Of a DNA stretch of 64,000 nucleotides, positions 38,298-46,329 are shown piece by piece. The notes under the pieces are model-generated. The model ran no database searches and was not told the origin of the DNA. It worked only from the letters and a program-made list of their open reading frames with translations. Each line of letters starts with the position of its first letter. Position 1 is the first letter of the stretch. Location: contig NZ_WHNP01000002.1 in the NCBI RefSeq assembly GCF_009362735.1, positions 2,491 through 66,490 of the forward strand. The letters are read 5' to 3'. The stretch is from Paraburkholderia franconis. GTDB lineage: Bacteria > Pseudomonadota > Gammaproteobacteria > Burkholderiales > Burkholderiaceae. The translations under genes were made by a program, and so were the position numbers.

Positions 38298-40424
38298 TCA
38301 CTTGGGCACGTTCACCGCGCCCGCTCCCACCTGAATCGCATTCGCACCCGGGCTCATCGAGATCGCGGGCAGATTCGCCGTCGTCAATGCAGGCGCAGCA
38401 CCCGGCGTGCCACCGCGCGGCACCGCGCGAATCACCTGCGACGGCGGCAGCGGCGCGCCGCTCTTCAGGTAATTCCACATCAGGTCGAGTGCCTGGATGT
38501 TGTAGTAGTGAACCGGGATGAAACGCGTGTCGAAGCCGGCCGTGCTCAGGAACGCGTCGAAGTGCTGGCCGTTCATCACTTCATAGAACGACAGCTGGCT
38601 CTTCGATCCCTCCGTGATGTTGTTCATCGCCAGATACGCGCGCGATGCGTGATTCACGGGCACGAGCGCATCGCTGCGCCCCTGCACGATGATGGCCGGC
38701 TTGCCATGCAGATTCGCGGTCACGCGGATCGCGTTGACGTTGTCCTGCATGCGCTGATCGCCCGTCGTCCACAGCGCGCGCAGACACGCGGCGCCCGTGA
38801 AGCTGGCGTCGGCCGTCGCGAGCCGGTGGTCCGCTCCGCCCGGCGCCGACGCGTTGTTGTAGACGAGGTTGACGCCGTTGGTCGGCGGCACGCCGTTGCC
38901 CAGGCCGAAGATGGAGAACATCGGCGGCGCCGTCGGGGGCACGCCCGCTGCGCCCGTCGTCGCATTCGTCGTGCCGAAGCTGAAGCCGCACAGATTGTCG
39001 ATCACGCTCGACTTCGTGTACGCGTTCGCATACGTGACGGCGACAGCGGGCACGGCCTGCGAATCCCACATCGGCGCGTGCAGGAGGTCCGAGTCGGTTT
39101 CGTAGCCGGCCGCGTGCAGACGGTCGAGCGCATCGTTGGCCCGGCTCGTTTCGTCCGCACCGCTCACGAAGCCGCCCGCCGCCAGTGACGCGCAGCGCGC
39201 CGCGCGGATCGCCTGGGTGGTCGCGAGCGGCAGCGCCGTCAGATACGGCGAGCCTGCCGCCGCCGTCGCGGCCGCCGCGCACGGCTGCAGCATGTTCGCG
39301 TAGGTCATGTAGTCGGCCAGCGGCGCGCCCGCTGCGGGAATGGGGACGGCGCCCTCCAGCACCTTCGCCGACGACGCCATGCGCAGGTTGATCTGCGGCT
39401 CGCCGACGACGACAGCCGTGATCCATCCTTGCGTGTCCTGCTCGGCCGCCGCGAGCGACGCGCCGCCGCCATTGCTGACGGACGCCGCAATCGTCGTGAT
39501 GCTGCCGGGGCTGTAGCGCACGCCGTGCTGCTGTCCGTTGTTATCGACGGTCGGCGCGAACTGCTGGTTGAGCGCCCAGTATGCGAACTGGACGGCTTCG
39601 AGCGTGTTCTTGCCCCAGTCCTGCTCGGGGTTCTGCTGCGAGTGCGCATGCTTGAACGCGTAGCGGTTCGGGAACCCGATGTTGAACGTCGACAGCGCGC
39701 TCGACGACACGTTCGCCGTGAACAGGCTCTTCGTGCCCGCCGCCGTTGCCGCCGCGACCGTGCCGTTCATCAGCGTGACGAGGCTCGTCGCCAGCTCGTG
39801 CGCGCCGTTGCCGCCGCCCTTGTCGGTGTAGGCGACCGCGCAGCCGCGCTTGAGGCCCCACTCGCCCGCCGCCGAAATCGCGCCGTACACGCCGCGCGAT
39901 CCCGACGATGTCGCCGTGACGATGCACGGGTTGTTCGGGTCGAACGTGGACGGCACCTGCACCATCAAGGTCACGTTCTGCTGGCCGGTGCCGTTGTCGG
40001 CAAAGGCGAGATATTCGGTGCCGGCGATCTTACCCTCGCCGAGCGTGTCGTTGCCGTTCAGGTCGACGTTGGGCCCCCAGAAGCGCCCATAGCCGCCGTT
40101 CGCCGACATGTCGACGAGCGCCCGGTAGTTCGACCAGATCGCAAGGCGGCGCAACTCGGCGGGCGTCGGCGCGGCGGAGTTCGCGAACGAAGGCGGCGTT
40201 GCCGAGCCGAGGCCCGTCTTGCCGAGGCCGCCCGTCAGCAGGTCGTCGCTGTTGCCGTCATAGGCGGTCGTGGTGACGCTGCTGGAAACCACGAACGAAG
40301 GCAGCGCGTTGGTGGTCGGGTTGTTGTGGTGATCGTCGCCGTGGCCACACGCGGCGAGCAGTATCGCGGACATCGTCGTGCAAAGAGCAGTGGCGGCACG
40401 TCTGAACGGCACTTTCCCTGTCAT
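38298..40424 (-). CDS. D-(-)-3-hydroxybutyrate oligomer hydrolase, exported lipoprotein-like
   Basis: 708 residues. N-terminal signal with lipobox-like LLAAC (Cys26), so outside the cytosol and possibly membrane-anchored. Matches the 3HB-oligomer hydrolase family: YRALVDMSANGGYGRFWGPN, CIVTATSSGSRGVYGA at about 167-182 and the nucleophile region SVSNGGGASL with Ser317. Cleaves short hydroxybutyrate oligomers left by PHB depolymerases. ATG 40424 follows GGAG; an ATG four codons upstream is less well placed. It has many Asn/Ala-rich loops. Stands alone with a long spacer on its 5' side. Confidence 0.88.
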   Translation of the reverse strand: MTGKVPFRRAATALCTTMSAILLAACGHGDDHHNNPTTNALPSFVVSSSVTTTAYDGNSDDLLTGGLGKTGLGSATPPSFANSAAPTPAELRRLAIWSNYRALVDMSANGGYGRFWGPNVDLNGNDTLGEGKIAGTEYLAFADNGTGQQNVTLMVQVPSTFDPNNPCIVTATSSGSRGVYGAISAAGEWGLKRGCAVAYTDKGGGNGAHELATSLVTLMNGTVAAATAAGTKSLFTANVSSSALSTFNIGFPNRYAFKHAHSQQNPEQDWGKNTLEAVQFAYWALNQQFAPTVDNNGQQHGVRYSPGSITTIAASVSNGGGASLAAAEQDTQGWITAVVVGEPQINLRMASSAKVLEGAVPIPAAGAPLADYMTYANMLQPCAAAATAAAGSPYLTALPLATTQAIRAARCASLAAGGFVSGADETSRANDALDRLHAAGYETDSDLLHAPMWDSQAVPAVAVTYANAYTKSSVIDNLCGFSFGTTNATTGAAGVPPTAPPMFSIFGLGNGVPPTNGVNLVYNNASAPGGADHRLATADASFTGAACLRALWTTGDQRMQDNVNAIRVTANLHGKPAIIVQGRSDALVPVNHASRAYLAMNNITEGSKSQLSFYEVMNGQHFDAFLSTAGFDTRFIPVHYYNIQALDLMWNYLKSGAPLPPSQVIRAVPRGGTPGAAPALTTANLPAISMSPGANAIQVGAGAVNVPK

Positions 40425-41009
40425 CGTCGTCTCCATTGTCCTGTTGTGTCGGCGCCTGGGCTCATCCGCTGCCGTCAGTCGAAGCACGCAGCGGGCGAGC
40501 CGACGGCGGCTGCTTCAATGCAAGTTTCGCGCCGAATCCACGGATGTCGCGCCGCGCGCGCTGCCGTGCAGGTTCACTGGGGGTTCGCGCGATTCAGAAG
40601 CGCGAACGCGAGCCACGTGGGCCGTCTTGCGCCGGAGACAGTCCAGCGGCGGCAACACCCGCCTCGAGACGCCCGCATGACTTGGAATATCGGATGGATG
40701 CGGCTTTCGAGGCAACCCGCTGTCCGTGTACGCACGGAGACGGCGGTCGAGCCATCCCGTTTCGTGGAAACGGGGGCCTTCGCACAGCCGTTTGCCGCGC
40801 GGCCCCCCGGCTTGCCGAACGCACGCGCAGCGCAACGCCGCGCAAATCGCACAAAGCGAAACGGGCTTCCGTTCGGCACGGAAGCCCGCTTGTCATTCTG
40901 ACCGGTAAGGGCGCCGCAAGATGCACGGTGCCGCCCGTCGCGCTGTCCGTCATCCGCTACCCGCGCCATCCGGACCGCGGTCCGTCCGGCGCGAGCGAGG
41001 CGGCATCGC
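40425..41009. other. Non-coding spacer with one terminator
   Basis: 585 bases upstream of the oligomer hydrolase. Holds the minus-strand terminator at 40862-40888 and presumably the hydrolase promoter. Several open frames exist on both strands but none has a ribosome site or family signature. Confidence 0.4.
40862..40888 (-). terminator. Terminator of the BON-protein gene
   Basis: Stem CGGGCTTCCG (40862-40871)/CGGAAGCCCG (40879-40888), 7-nt loop; on the minus strand it is followed by T-rich TTTCGCTTT. Lies about 120 bases past the BON gene stop. Confidence 0.65.
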
Positions 41010-41366
41010 TTACTGCTGCTGGACGTTGATCTTGTTCGACACGGAAGTCACGCCCGCCACGCCCTTCGCCACTTCGCCAGCCTTCTGGATCTGGTCGTTG
41101 TCGGGCGCGGTGCCCGTCAGCGTGACTGCGCCGCCACGGGCGCGGACGTTGATCGCCGATACGTCGAGGCCTTGCGTCTTCGCGAGCGCCGCGCGGACCT
41201 TCTTGCCGAGCGCGCGGTTCTCCTTCTTGGCTTCCTTCGAGTTGGCGGCGGGCGCTGTCGCCATCGTGCCGCTGGACATGGAGTCGCTTGCCTGGGCATA
41301 CGTGTGGCATGCGACGACCATTGCGACAACACCACCCAGTGCCTTCAGAAAATCGACCGATTTCAT
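41010..41366 (-). CDS. BON-domain periplasmic protein
   Basis: 118 residues: signal peptide (MKSVDFLKALGGVVAMVVACHTYAQA, cleaved near 25; written here in two joined parts), a Ser/Lys-rich linker, then one BON domain from about 50 (VRAALAKTQGLDVSAINVRARGG, AVTLTGTAPDN). OsmY-like proteins of this kind support envelope integrity and bind phospholipid. AAGGAG precedes ATG 41366. Divergent from the TAXI gene. Confidence 0.88.
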   Translation of the reverse strand: MKSVDFLKALGGVVAMVVACHTYAQASDSMSSGTMATAPAANSKEAKKENRALGKKVRAALAKTQGLDVSAINVRARGGAVTLTGTAPDNDQIQKAGEVAKGVAGVTSVSNKINVQQQ

Positions 41367-41951
41367 GACTTCTCCTTTTTGCTTTGGTTTGGACCGCGTT
41401 TGGCTAGCGGCTTGGTTACGACTGCGGGCGACCCGATTGCACGCGGCGCTCAAAGGCGCAACGAGGCAATGGCGGGCCTGGAGCGTTGTCACGGTCTGCG
41501 AGAGAGGCATTGGAAGGTGCGACGGCCGGCGCTACTGATGCGCAGCGGTTCATTTACGCTGGCCGTCCGCCGCGCGCCGGCAACGCGCCCTGGTCTCGTG
41601 AGTCCGGCCGGGTCGCGCAGCGCAAACGTTGATTCGCGGCAGCGATGCCAATGTAATCTAGCCGCGCAAGTTCTGCAAAGGATATCGCGCTTTCGTCGCG
41701 CTTCGCGTTGGAACTTCGCGCTTCGTTGCCCCCGCGCGCAACAGATGTCGAATGAATGCCGCGCGTTTGTGGCACCGCGTCTCGGTTGCGCGCGCCGCCG
41801 CGCCTTCAATCTCATGTACCATCGGCGCGAACGTCGAAACGGGCGGGCGGTATTTGCAGCAGATGCAGCCGATGCAGCAGACGGGCGCGAGCCGTTGCGC
41901 CCAGAGAGCCCGCCCGACATCATTGAACCAACCTGACCGCTACGCATTCCC
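41367..41951. other. Divergent intergenic region
   Basis: 585 bases between the BON gene (minus) and the TAXI gene (plus). A short direct repetition of GATGCAGC/GATGCAG lies around 41868-41878. No gene or operator was convincing. Confidence 0.4.
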
Positions 41952-43523
41952 ATGAAGCCTTCCGACGGACGTCCACCGGAACGCACTCCTCGCCGCAAGC
42001 AGCCCCACCTCGTCGCCCGCTTCGTGGCGATCTCATGGCGCGATCTCGCCGTGTCGTTCGGCCCGATCCTGCTGATCAGCGCGATCGCGATCTACATCGC
42101 CGTGCGCCTGATCCAGCCCGCGCCACCCGACACGCTGACGATGGCGGCCGGCCCGAAAGGCAGTACCTTCTGGGTGGCCGCGCAGAAGTACAAGGCGATC
42201 CTCGCGCGCAACCGCATCACGCTCGACGTGCTGGAGACGGAAGGCTCCGCCGACAACCTCAAACGTCTGACCGATCCGCATGCGAACGTCGATGTCGGCT
42301 TCGTGCAGGATGGCATCGCGCCATCGAAGGCGACGACGGACGGGCTGATGTCGCTCGGCAGCGTCGCGTATGTGCCCGTGGCGATCTTCTATCGCGGCGC
42401 GATGGTCACGCTGCTGTCGGAGTTCAAGGGCAAGCGCATCGCGATCGGCGCCGAAGGCAGCGGCACACGCGAGCTGGCGCTGCAGCTGCTGAAGGCCAAC
42501 GGCATCACGCCCGACGGCCCGACGAAGCTGCTGCCGCTGTCCGGCGACGACGCCGCGCAGGCGCTGATCGCGGGCAAGATCGACGCGGCCTTCCTGACGG
42601 GCGACAACGCGCAACCTCCCGTGATGGGCAAGCTGTATCGGACGGCGGGCGTGCAGTTCTACGATTTCACGCAGGCGGGCGCGTATGCCCGGCGCTTTCC
42701 GTTTCTGACGCAGCTCGAAATGCCGATGGGCTCGTTCGACCTCGGCAAGAACCTGCCGTCGACGACGCTGCACATGATCGCGCCAACGGAAGAACTGGTC
42801 GCGCGCGATTCGCTGCATCCGGCGCTCTCCGATCTGCTCATCGAAGCGGCGCGCGAGGTGCACAGCAAGGCGAGCGTGATGCAGAAGGCGGGCGAATTCC
42901 CTGCGCCGCTCGCGCACGACTTCCCGATCAGCGACGATGCCGCCCGCTACTACAAGTCGGGCAAGGGCTTTCTCTACCGCATGCTGCCGTTCTGGCTCGC
43001 GAGCCTCGCGGACCGGCTGCTGGTCGTGCTGGTGCCGATCATCGTCGTGCTGATTCCGGGGCTGAGGCTCGTGCCGTCGCTGTATGCGTGGCGCGTGAAG
43101 TCGCGCATCTACCGCTGGTACGGCGCGCTGATCGCGATCGAGCGCGAGGCGCTCAACGATACGTCGGCGGCCGAGCGCGAGGCGCTCGTCGAACGGCTCG
43201 ACAAGATCGAAGAGTCGGTCAACGGGCTGAAAATGCCGCTTGCCTATGCGGATCAGTTCTATGTGCTGCGCGAGCATATCGGCTTCGTGCGGGCGCGCCT
43301 CACGCGCGATTCGGAAGCGGTGGCGGCGGCCGCCGCGCGTGACGTGACGGGCGAAACGCAATCGGCCGATGCCAGCGGCTCGTCCGGTTCGCCGGACGCG
43401 GCTGACAAGGGACGCGCCCATGACGGTGGCGCGATCAGCCGCGCCGAAGCACGCGCCGCCAGTCATGAGGCTCATGAGGGCCACGAAGGGTCGAGCCACG
43501 AAGAGCCGGGCCGCGACACGTGA
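41952..43523 (+). CDS. TAXI-family TRAP-type solute-binding protein, membrane-anchored
   Basis: 523 residues. TM near 34-56 (FGPILLISAIAIYIAVRLI), then a TAXI binding domain (LTMAAGPKGSTFWVAAQKYK; VGFVQDGIAPSKATTDG; RIAIGAEGSGTRELALQLL). A second hydrophobic region (RLLVVLVPIIVVLIPGL, about 356-372) and a charged C-terminal domain with ERLDKIEESVNGLKMPL follow. The tail is Ser/Glu/His-rich. Known TAXI proteins are soluble periplasmic; this form is anchored at both ends and no TRAP permease is nearby, so it may act as a sensor instead. Confidence 0.85.
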   Translation: MKPSDGRPPERTPRRKQPHLVARFVAISWRDLAVSFGPILLISAIAIYIAVRLIQPAPPDTLTMAAGPKGSTFWVAAQKYKAILARNRITLDVLETEGSADNLKRLTDPHANVDVGFVQDGIAPSKATTDGLMSLGSVAYVPVAIFYRGAMVTLLSEFKGKRIAIGAEGSGTRELALQLLKANGITPDGPTKLLPLSGDDAAQALIAGKIDAAFLTGDNAQPPVMGKLYRTAGVQFYDFTQAGAYARRFPFLTQLEMPMGSFDLGKNLPSTTLHMIAPTEELVARDSLHPALSDLLIEAAREVHSKASVMQKAGEFPAPLAHDFPISDDAARYYKSGKGFLYRMLPFWLASLADRLLVVLVPIIVVLIPGLRLVPSLYAWRVKSRIYRWYGALIAIEREALNDTSAAEREALVERLDKIEESVNGLKMPLAYADQFYVLREHIGFVRARLTRDSEAVAAAAARDVTGETQSADASGSSGSPDAADKGRAHDGGAISRAEARAASHEAHEGHEGSSHEEPGRDT

Positions 43524-43623
43524 TCGCTCCTGCGGACGCCTGCCCAAGAGCCGCACGCAACAGCGTCATTTCATCGAATGATGCGAACGGGGCGTGCTTT
43601 GCGTAAGATCGAATCAACCAGAA

Positions 43624-43656
43624 CGGGCTGACGCGCGGCATCCGCGGCAGCCCGTC
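43624..43656 (+). other. Leader hairpin before the isomerase gene
   Basis: ACGGGCTG (43624-43631) pairs with CAGCCCGT (43649-43656) around an inner CGCGG/CCGCG stem, 24 bases before ATG 43680. No T-run. Could be a leader structure or a rho-dependent stop for the TAXI transcript. Confidence 0.35.
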
Positions 43657-43679
43657 GACTCAGGAAACCGGGAGACATC

Positions 43680-44324
43680 ATGACCGATGGCATCGACGCC
43701 ACGCAGCCACTGTGGTTTTACGACTTTGTCTCACCGTTTTCATATCTGCTGCTCGAACAGCACGATAAATGGCCGGAGCTGCCGTTCGTGGTAACGCCCG
43801 TGTTGCTGAACGATCTGTATCGCCACTGGGGGCATCGCGTCGCCTACGACGTACCCGCGAAGCGCATCTTCACGTACCGCTATGCGCTCTTTCGCGCCGA
43901 GCAACTGGGCATTCCGTTCCGGATGCCGCCCGCGCATCCGTTCGACTCGGCCAAGCCGATGCTGCTCGCGACGGCGCTCGGCGCCGACCTGAACACGGTG
44001 CGCGAGATCTTCCGCTTCATCTGGCGCGACGGCCGCGATCCGTCGACGGCGGACGGCTTTGCTGCGCTGTGCAAGCGCCTGAACGTGCCCGACGGCGAGG
44101 CGCTGGTCGCGCGCGAAGCGACGCGCGCGCAACTCGCGCGTAACAGTACCGACGCGATCGCCATCGGCGTATTCGGCGTGCCGACGTTCTGGCTGAACAA
44201 GCAGCTGTTCTGGGGTGAAGACGCGCTGCCGATGGCGCTCTACTGCGCGCGCACGCCGAACTGGCTCGAATCGAAGGAAGTGAAGCGCATCACGTCGCTG
44301 CCGTCGGGGCTCGCGAAGGCCTGA
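43680..44324 (+). CDS. DsbA-family / kappa-GST-like isomerase (2-hydroxychromene-2-carboxylate isomerase family)
   Basis: 214 residues, cytosolic, thioredoxin fold with an inserted helical domain. The glutathione-activating Ser is at 18 in FYDFVSPFSYL, with no CxxC, as in the NahD group. Second half has VFGVPTFWLNKQLFWGEDAL, the family's cis-Pro loop. Probably acts on a ring-cleavage or glutathione-linked intermediate, but no aromatic-degradation genes flank it. GGAGA precedes ATG 43680. Confidence 0.88.
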   Translation: MTDGIDATQPLWFYDFVSPFSYLLLEQHDKWPELPFVVTPVLLNDLYRHWGHRVAYDVPAKRIFTYRYALFRAEQLGIPFRMPPAHPFDSAKPMLLATALGADLNTVREIFRFIWRDGRDPSTADGFAALCKRLNVPDGEALVAREATRAQLARNSTDAIAIGVFGVPTFWLNKQLFWGEDALPMALYCARTPNWLESKEVKRITSLPSGLAKA

Positions 44325-44647
44325 GCGAGCGGCGTTTCGTGCGGGGCGCGCCGTAGCGAGGCGACTGCTGCACGGCGGCAAGGCGCGCGATGCTTGCGAC
44401 GCACGTCGTGCCTGGCGCGGCACCTGTTGCACGGCACCCGCTGCACGGCGCCCACAAGTTGCGTGGCACACGGTCCGTGATGCCCGTCATACCGCTTGCG
44501 CTATGGCCGGCGCGGGGCAAACGGGCCTAAGGTTATAGCTTCGCGCGTGCGGTGCCACGCCGGCAACGGGACCACTGCCCCCGCGCGATGCACGGTTCGA
44601 CACCGCATTCGAATGCCTTCAACGGGCCTTCCCCGCCCCGCCGATTC
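44325..44647. other. Region upstream of a LysR gene
   Basis: 323 bases. TGCACGGC occurs three times (44369, 44428, 44442), the last two 14 bases apart. They may be regulator sites or chance G/C-rich repeats. No gene seen. Confidence 0.3.
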
Positions 44648-45598
44648 ATGGACGACAACGCCGCCGCCTCACTCGATATCTGGCTCGTGCGTGTGCTGCG
44701 CACGCTGCTCGTCGAGCGCAGCGTCACGCAGACCGCGTTGCGGCTGAACCAGACGCAGCCCGCCATCAGCACCGCGCTGCGCAAGCTGCGCGAAACGCTG
44801 AACGATCCGATCCTCGTGCGCGGCAAGGCGGGCATGGTGCCGACGGAATACGGTGAATCACTGCTCGCCTCCGCGCAGAAGGTGCTGCGCGACGTGGATT
44901 TCGTCGCGACGCCTCACGGCGACTTCGATCCCGCGCGCTCGCGCCGCACGTTCCGCATCGCCGCGCCCGATTATCTGAACGACTTCTTCATGCCGACGGT
45001 GATCGCGCAGTTTCGCGAGGCGGCGCCCCACGCGCGGCTCGAAATAGAATCGCTCGGGCCGCTGCTCGATCATGTGTCCGCGCTCGATGCCGGCGAGCTC
45101 GACCTTGTGATCGGCAACTGGCCGAAGCCCGACACGCGCTTCGAGCGCAGCGACCTGTTCTCCGATACCGTCGTGTGCATGATGCGCGCCGATCATCCCC
45201 TCGCGAAAGCGCCGCTGACGCGCGACGCATATCTCGCCGCGCCGCATCTCGCACCCGCGCACTACAGCGGCTCGCGCGGCGGCGCGATCGACACGGGGTT
45301 CAAGCGCGCGAACGCGTCGCGGCGCATCGTTGCCACGCTGCCCTACTTCGGGCTCGTGCCGCAGGTGCTGCTGCAATCCGACCTGATCTTCACGACGACG
45401 CGCCGCTTCGCGCGGCATTACGCGGAGATGCTGCCGCTCGCGGTCGTCGACGTGCCGATTCCGTTTCCGCGCATTAAGTGCTATCAGATGTGGCATCCGC
45501 AGCCGGACCGGCCAAGCGACATCGCGTGGCTGCGCGGGCTGATGGCACAGGTGTCGGAGATGCTGGTGGCGACGAAGGGGCGGCGGGGGACGAAGTAA
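44648..45598 (+). CDS. LysR-family transcriptional regulator
   Basis: 316 residues. Winged helix-turn-helix at about 14-42 (LLVERSVTQTALRLNQTQPAISTALRKL), then the two-lobed effector domain (FRIAAPDYLNDFFMPTVIAQF; LDLVIGNWPKPDTRF). The H-T-H is of the NodD/PcpR type common in aromatic or plant-signal regulation. ATG 44648 chosen since it is closest to the fold; the frame extends upstream to 44552. Regulon unknown; the isomerase gene upstream is the nearest candidate. Confidence 0.92.
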   Translation: MDDNAAASLDIWLVRVLRTLLVERSVTQTALRLNQTQPAISTALRKLRETLNDPILVRGKAGMVPTEYGESLLASAQKVLRDVDFVATPHGDFDPARSRRTFRIAAPDYLNDFFMPTVIAQFREAAPHARLEIESLGPLLDHVSALDAGELDLVIGNWPKPDTRFERSDLFSDTVVCMMRADHPLAKAPLTRDAYLAAPHLAPAHYSGSRGGAIDTGFKRANASRRIVATLPYFGLVPQVLLQSDLIFTTTRRFARHYAEMLPLAVVDVPIPFPRIKCYQMWHPQPDRPSDIAWLRGLMAQVSEMLVATKGRRGTK

Positions 45599-45659
45599 AG
45601 CGCCGCGAGATCATTCGCAGGTGCTCGCACGAAGCGAAGCAAGAGAAAGAAGCGAACGC

Positions 45660-45694
45660 AAAAAAACAGGCGCGGCAAGCCTCCTCGCCGCGCC
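45660..45694 (-). terminator. Terminator of the xdhABC operon
   Basis: Stem GGCGCGGC (45669-45676)/GCCGCGCC (45687-45694), 10-nt loop; read on the minus strand a run of seven T (A at 45660-45666) follows. Lies 24 bases past the xdhC stop. Confidence 0.75.
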
Positions 45695-45717
45695 CGCTGG
45701 AGGAATCGACGGCCGCT

Positions 45718-46308
45718 TCAAACGCCGATACAGGTCGCGTTCTGAGCCGAGCCAAAATTCGCGAGAGAAACCTGCTGCGTACGCACTTGCAGCAGCTCAG
45801 CACACACGGCCACCGCGATCGACGACGGTGCCTTGTCGACGATCCCCGGCACGCCGATCGGACAGGTCATTTCAAAGAGACGCTCCGGTTCGACGCCCCG
45901 ATCGATCAAACGACGCTCGAACTTCACGCGCTTGGTCTTCGATCCGATCAACCCGAAGTACGCGAAATCGCGCCGCCGCATAATGCGCTCGGTCAGCGAA
46001 AAATCGAGCGCGTGATTGTGCGTCATCACGAGGAAGTACGCGCCCGGCGGCGCCTCGTCGACGATGGCAGCGGGCGTGTCGGTCGCTTCGACCTGCACGT
46101 TCGCGGGCACTTCGTCGGGAAACAGTTCGTCGCGTTCGTCGACCCATTGCACGACGCACGGCAAACGGCCAAGCAGCGCGATCAGCGCATGACCGACGTG
46201 GCCCGCGCCGAACAGCACGATATGCATCGGTGGCGGCAACTTCGTCGCGTGGCCGCTGCGCCGTCCGATCTGAACGGGCATGTCTGAGAAAGACGGAACG
46301 CGCGTCAT
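45718..46308 (-). CDS. xdhC: Xanthine dehydrogenase accessory protein XdhC, short form
   Basis: Helps insert the sulfurated molybdenum cofactor into XDH. Only 196 residues: the C-terminal Rossmann-like domain is present (VLFGAGHVGHALIALLG at 31-47; YFGLIGSKTKRVKFERRL; CPIGVPGIVDKAPSSIAVAVCAELLQ), while the usual N-terminal XdhC/CoxI domain of about 100 residues is absent. Upstream sequence is the end of xdhB, 21 bases away, in another frame, so the domain has not merely been missed. It may be naturally short or truncated by deletion. Last gene of the operon. Confidence 0.85.
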   Translation of the reverse strand: MTRVPSFSDMPVQIGRRSGHATKLPPPMHIVLFGAGHVGHALIALLGRLPCVVQWVDERDELFPDEVPANVQVEATDTPAAIVDEAPPGAYFLVMTHNHALDFSLTERIMRRRDFAYFGLIGSKTKRVKFERRLIDRGVEPERLFEMTCPIGVPGIVDKAPSSIAVAVCAELLQVRTQQVSLANFGSAQNATCIGV

Positions 46309-46329
46309 GGCGAGCCTTATAACTCGAGT

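Noticed and set aside
40594..40953. Small open frames in the spacer upstream of the oligomer hydrolase
   Set aside because: No ribosome site, no signature; they span a clear terminator hairpin.
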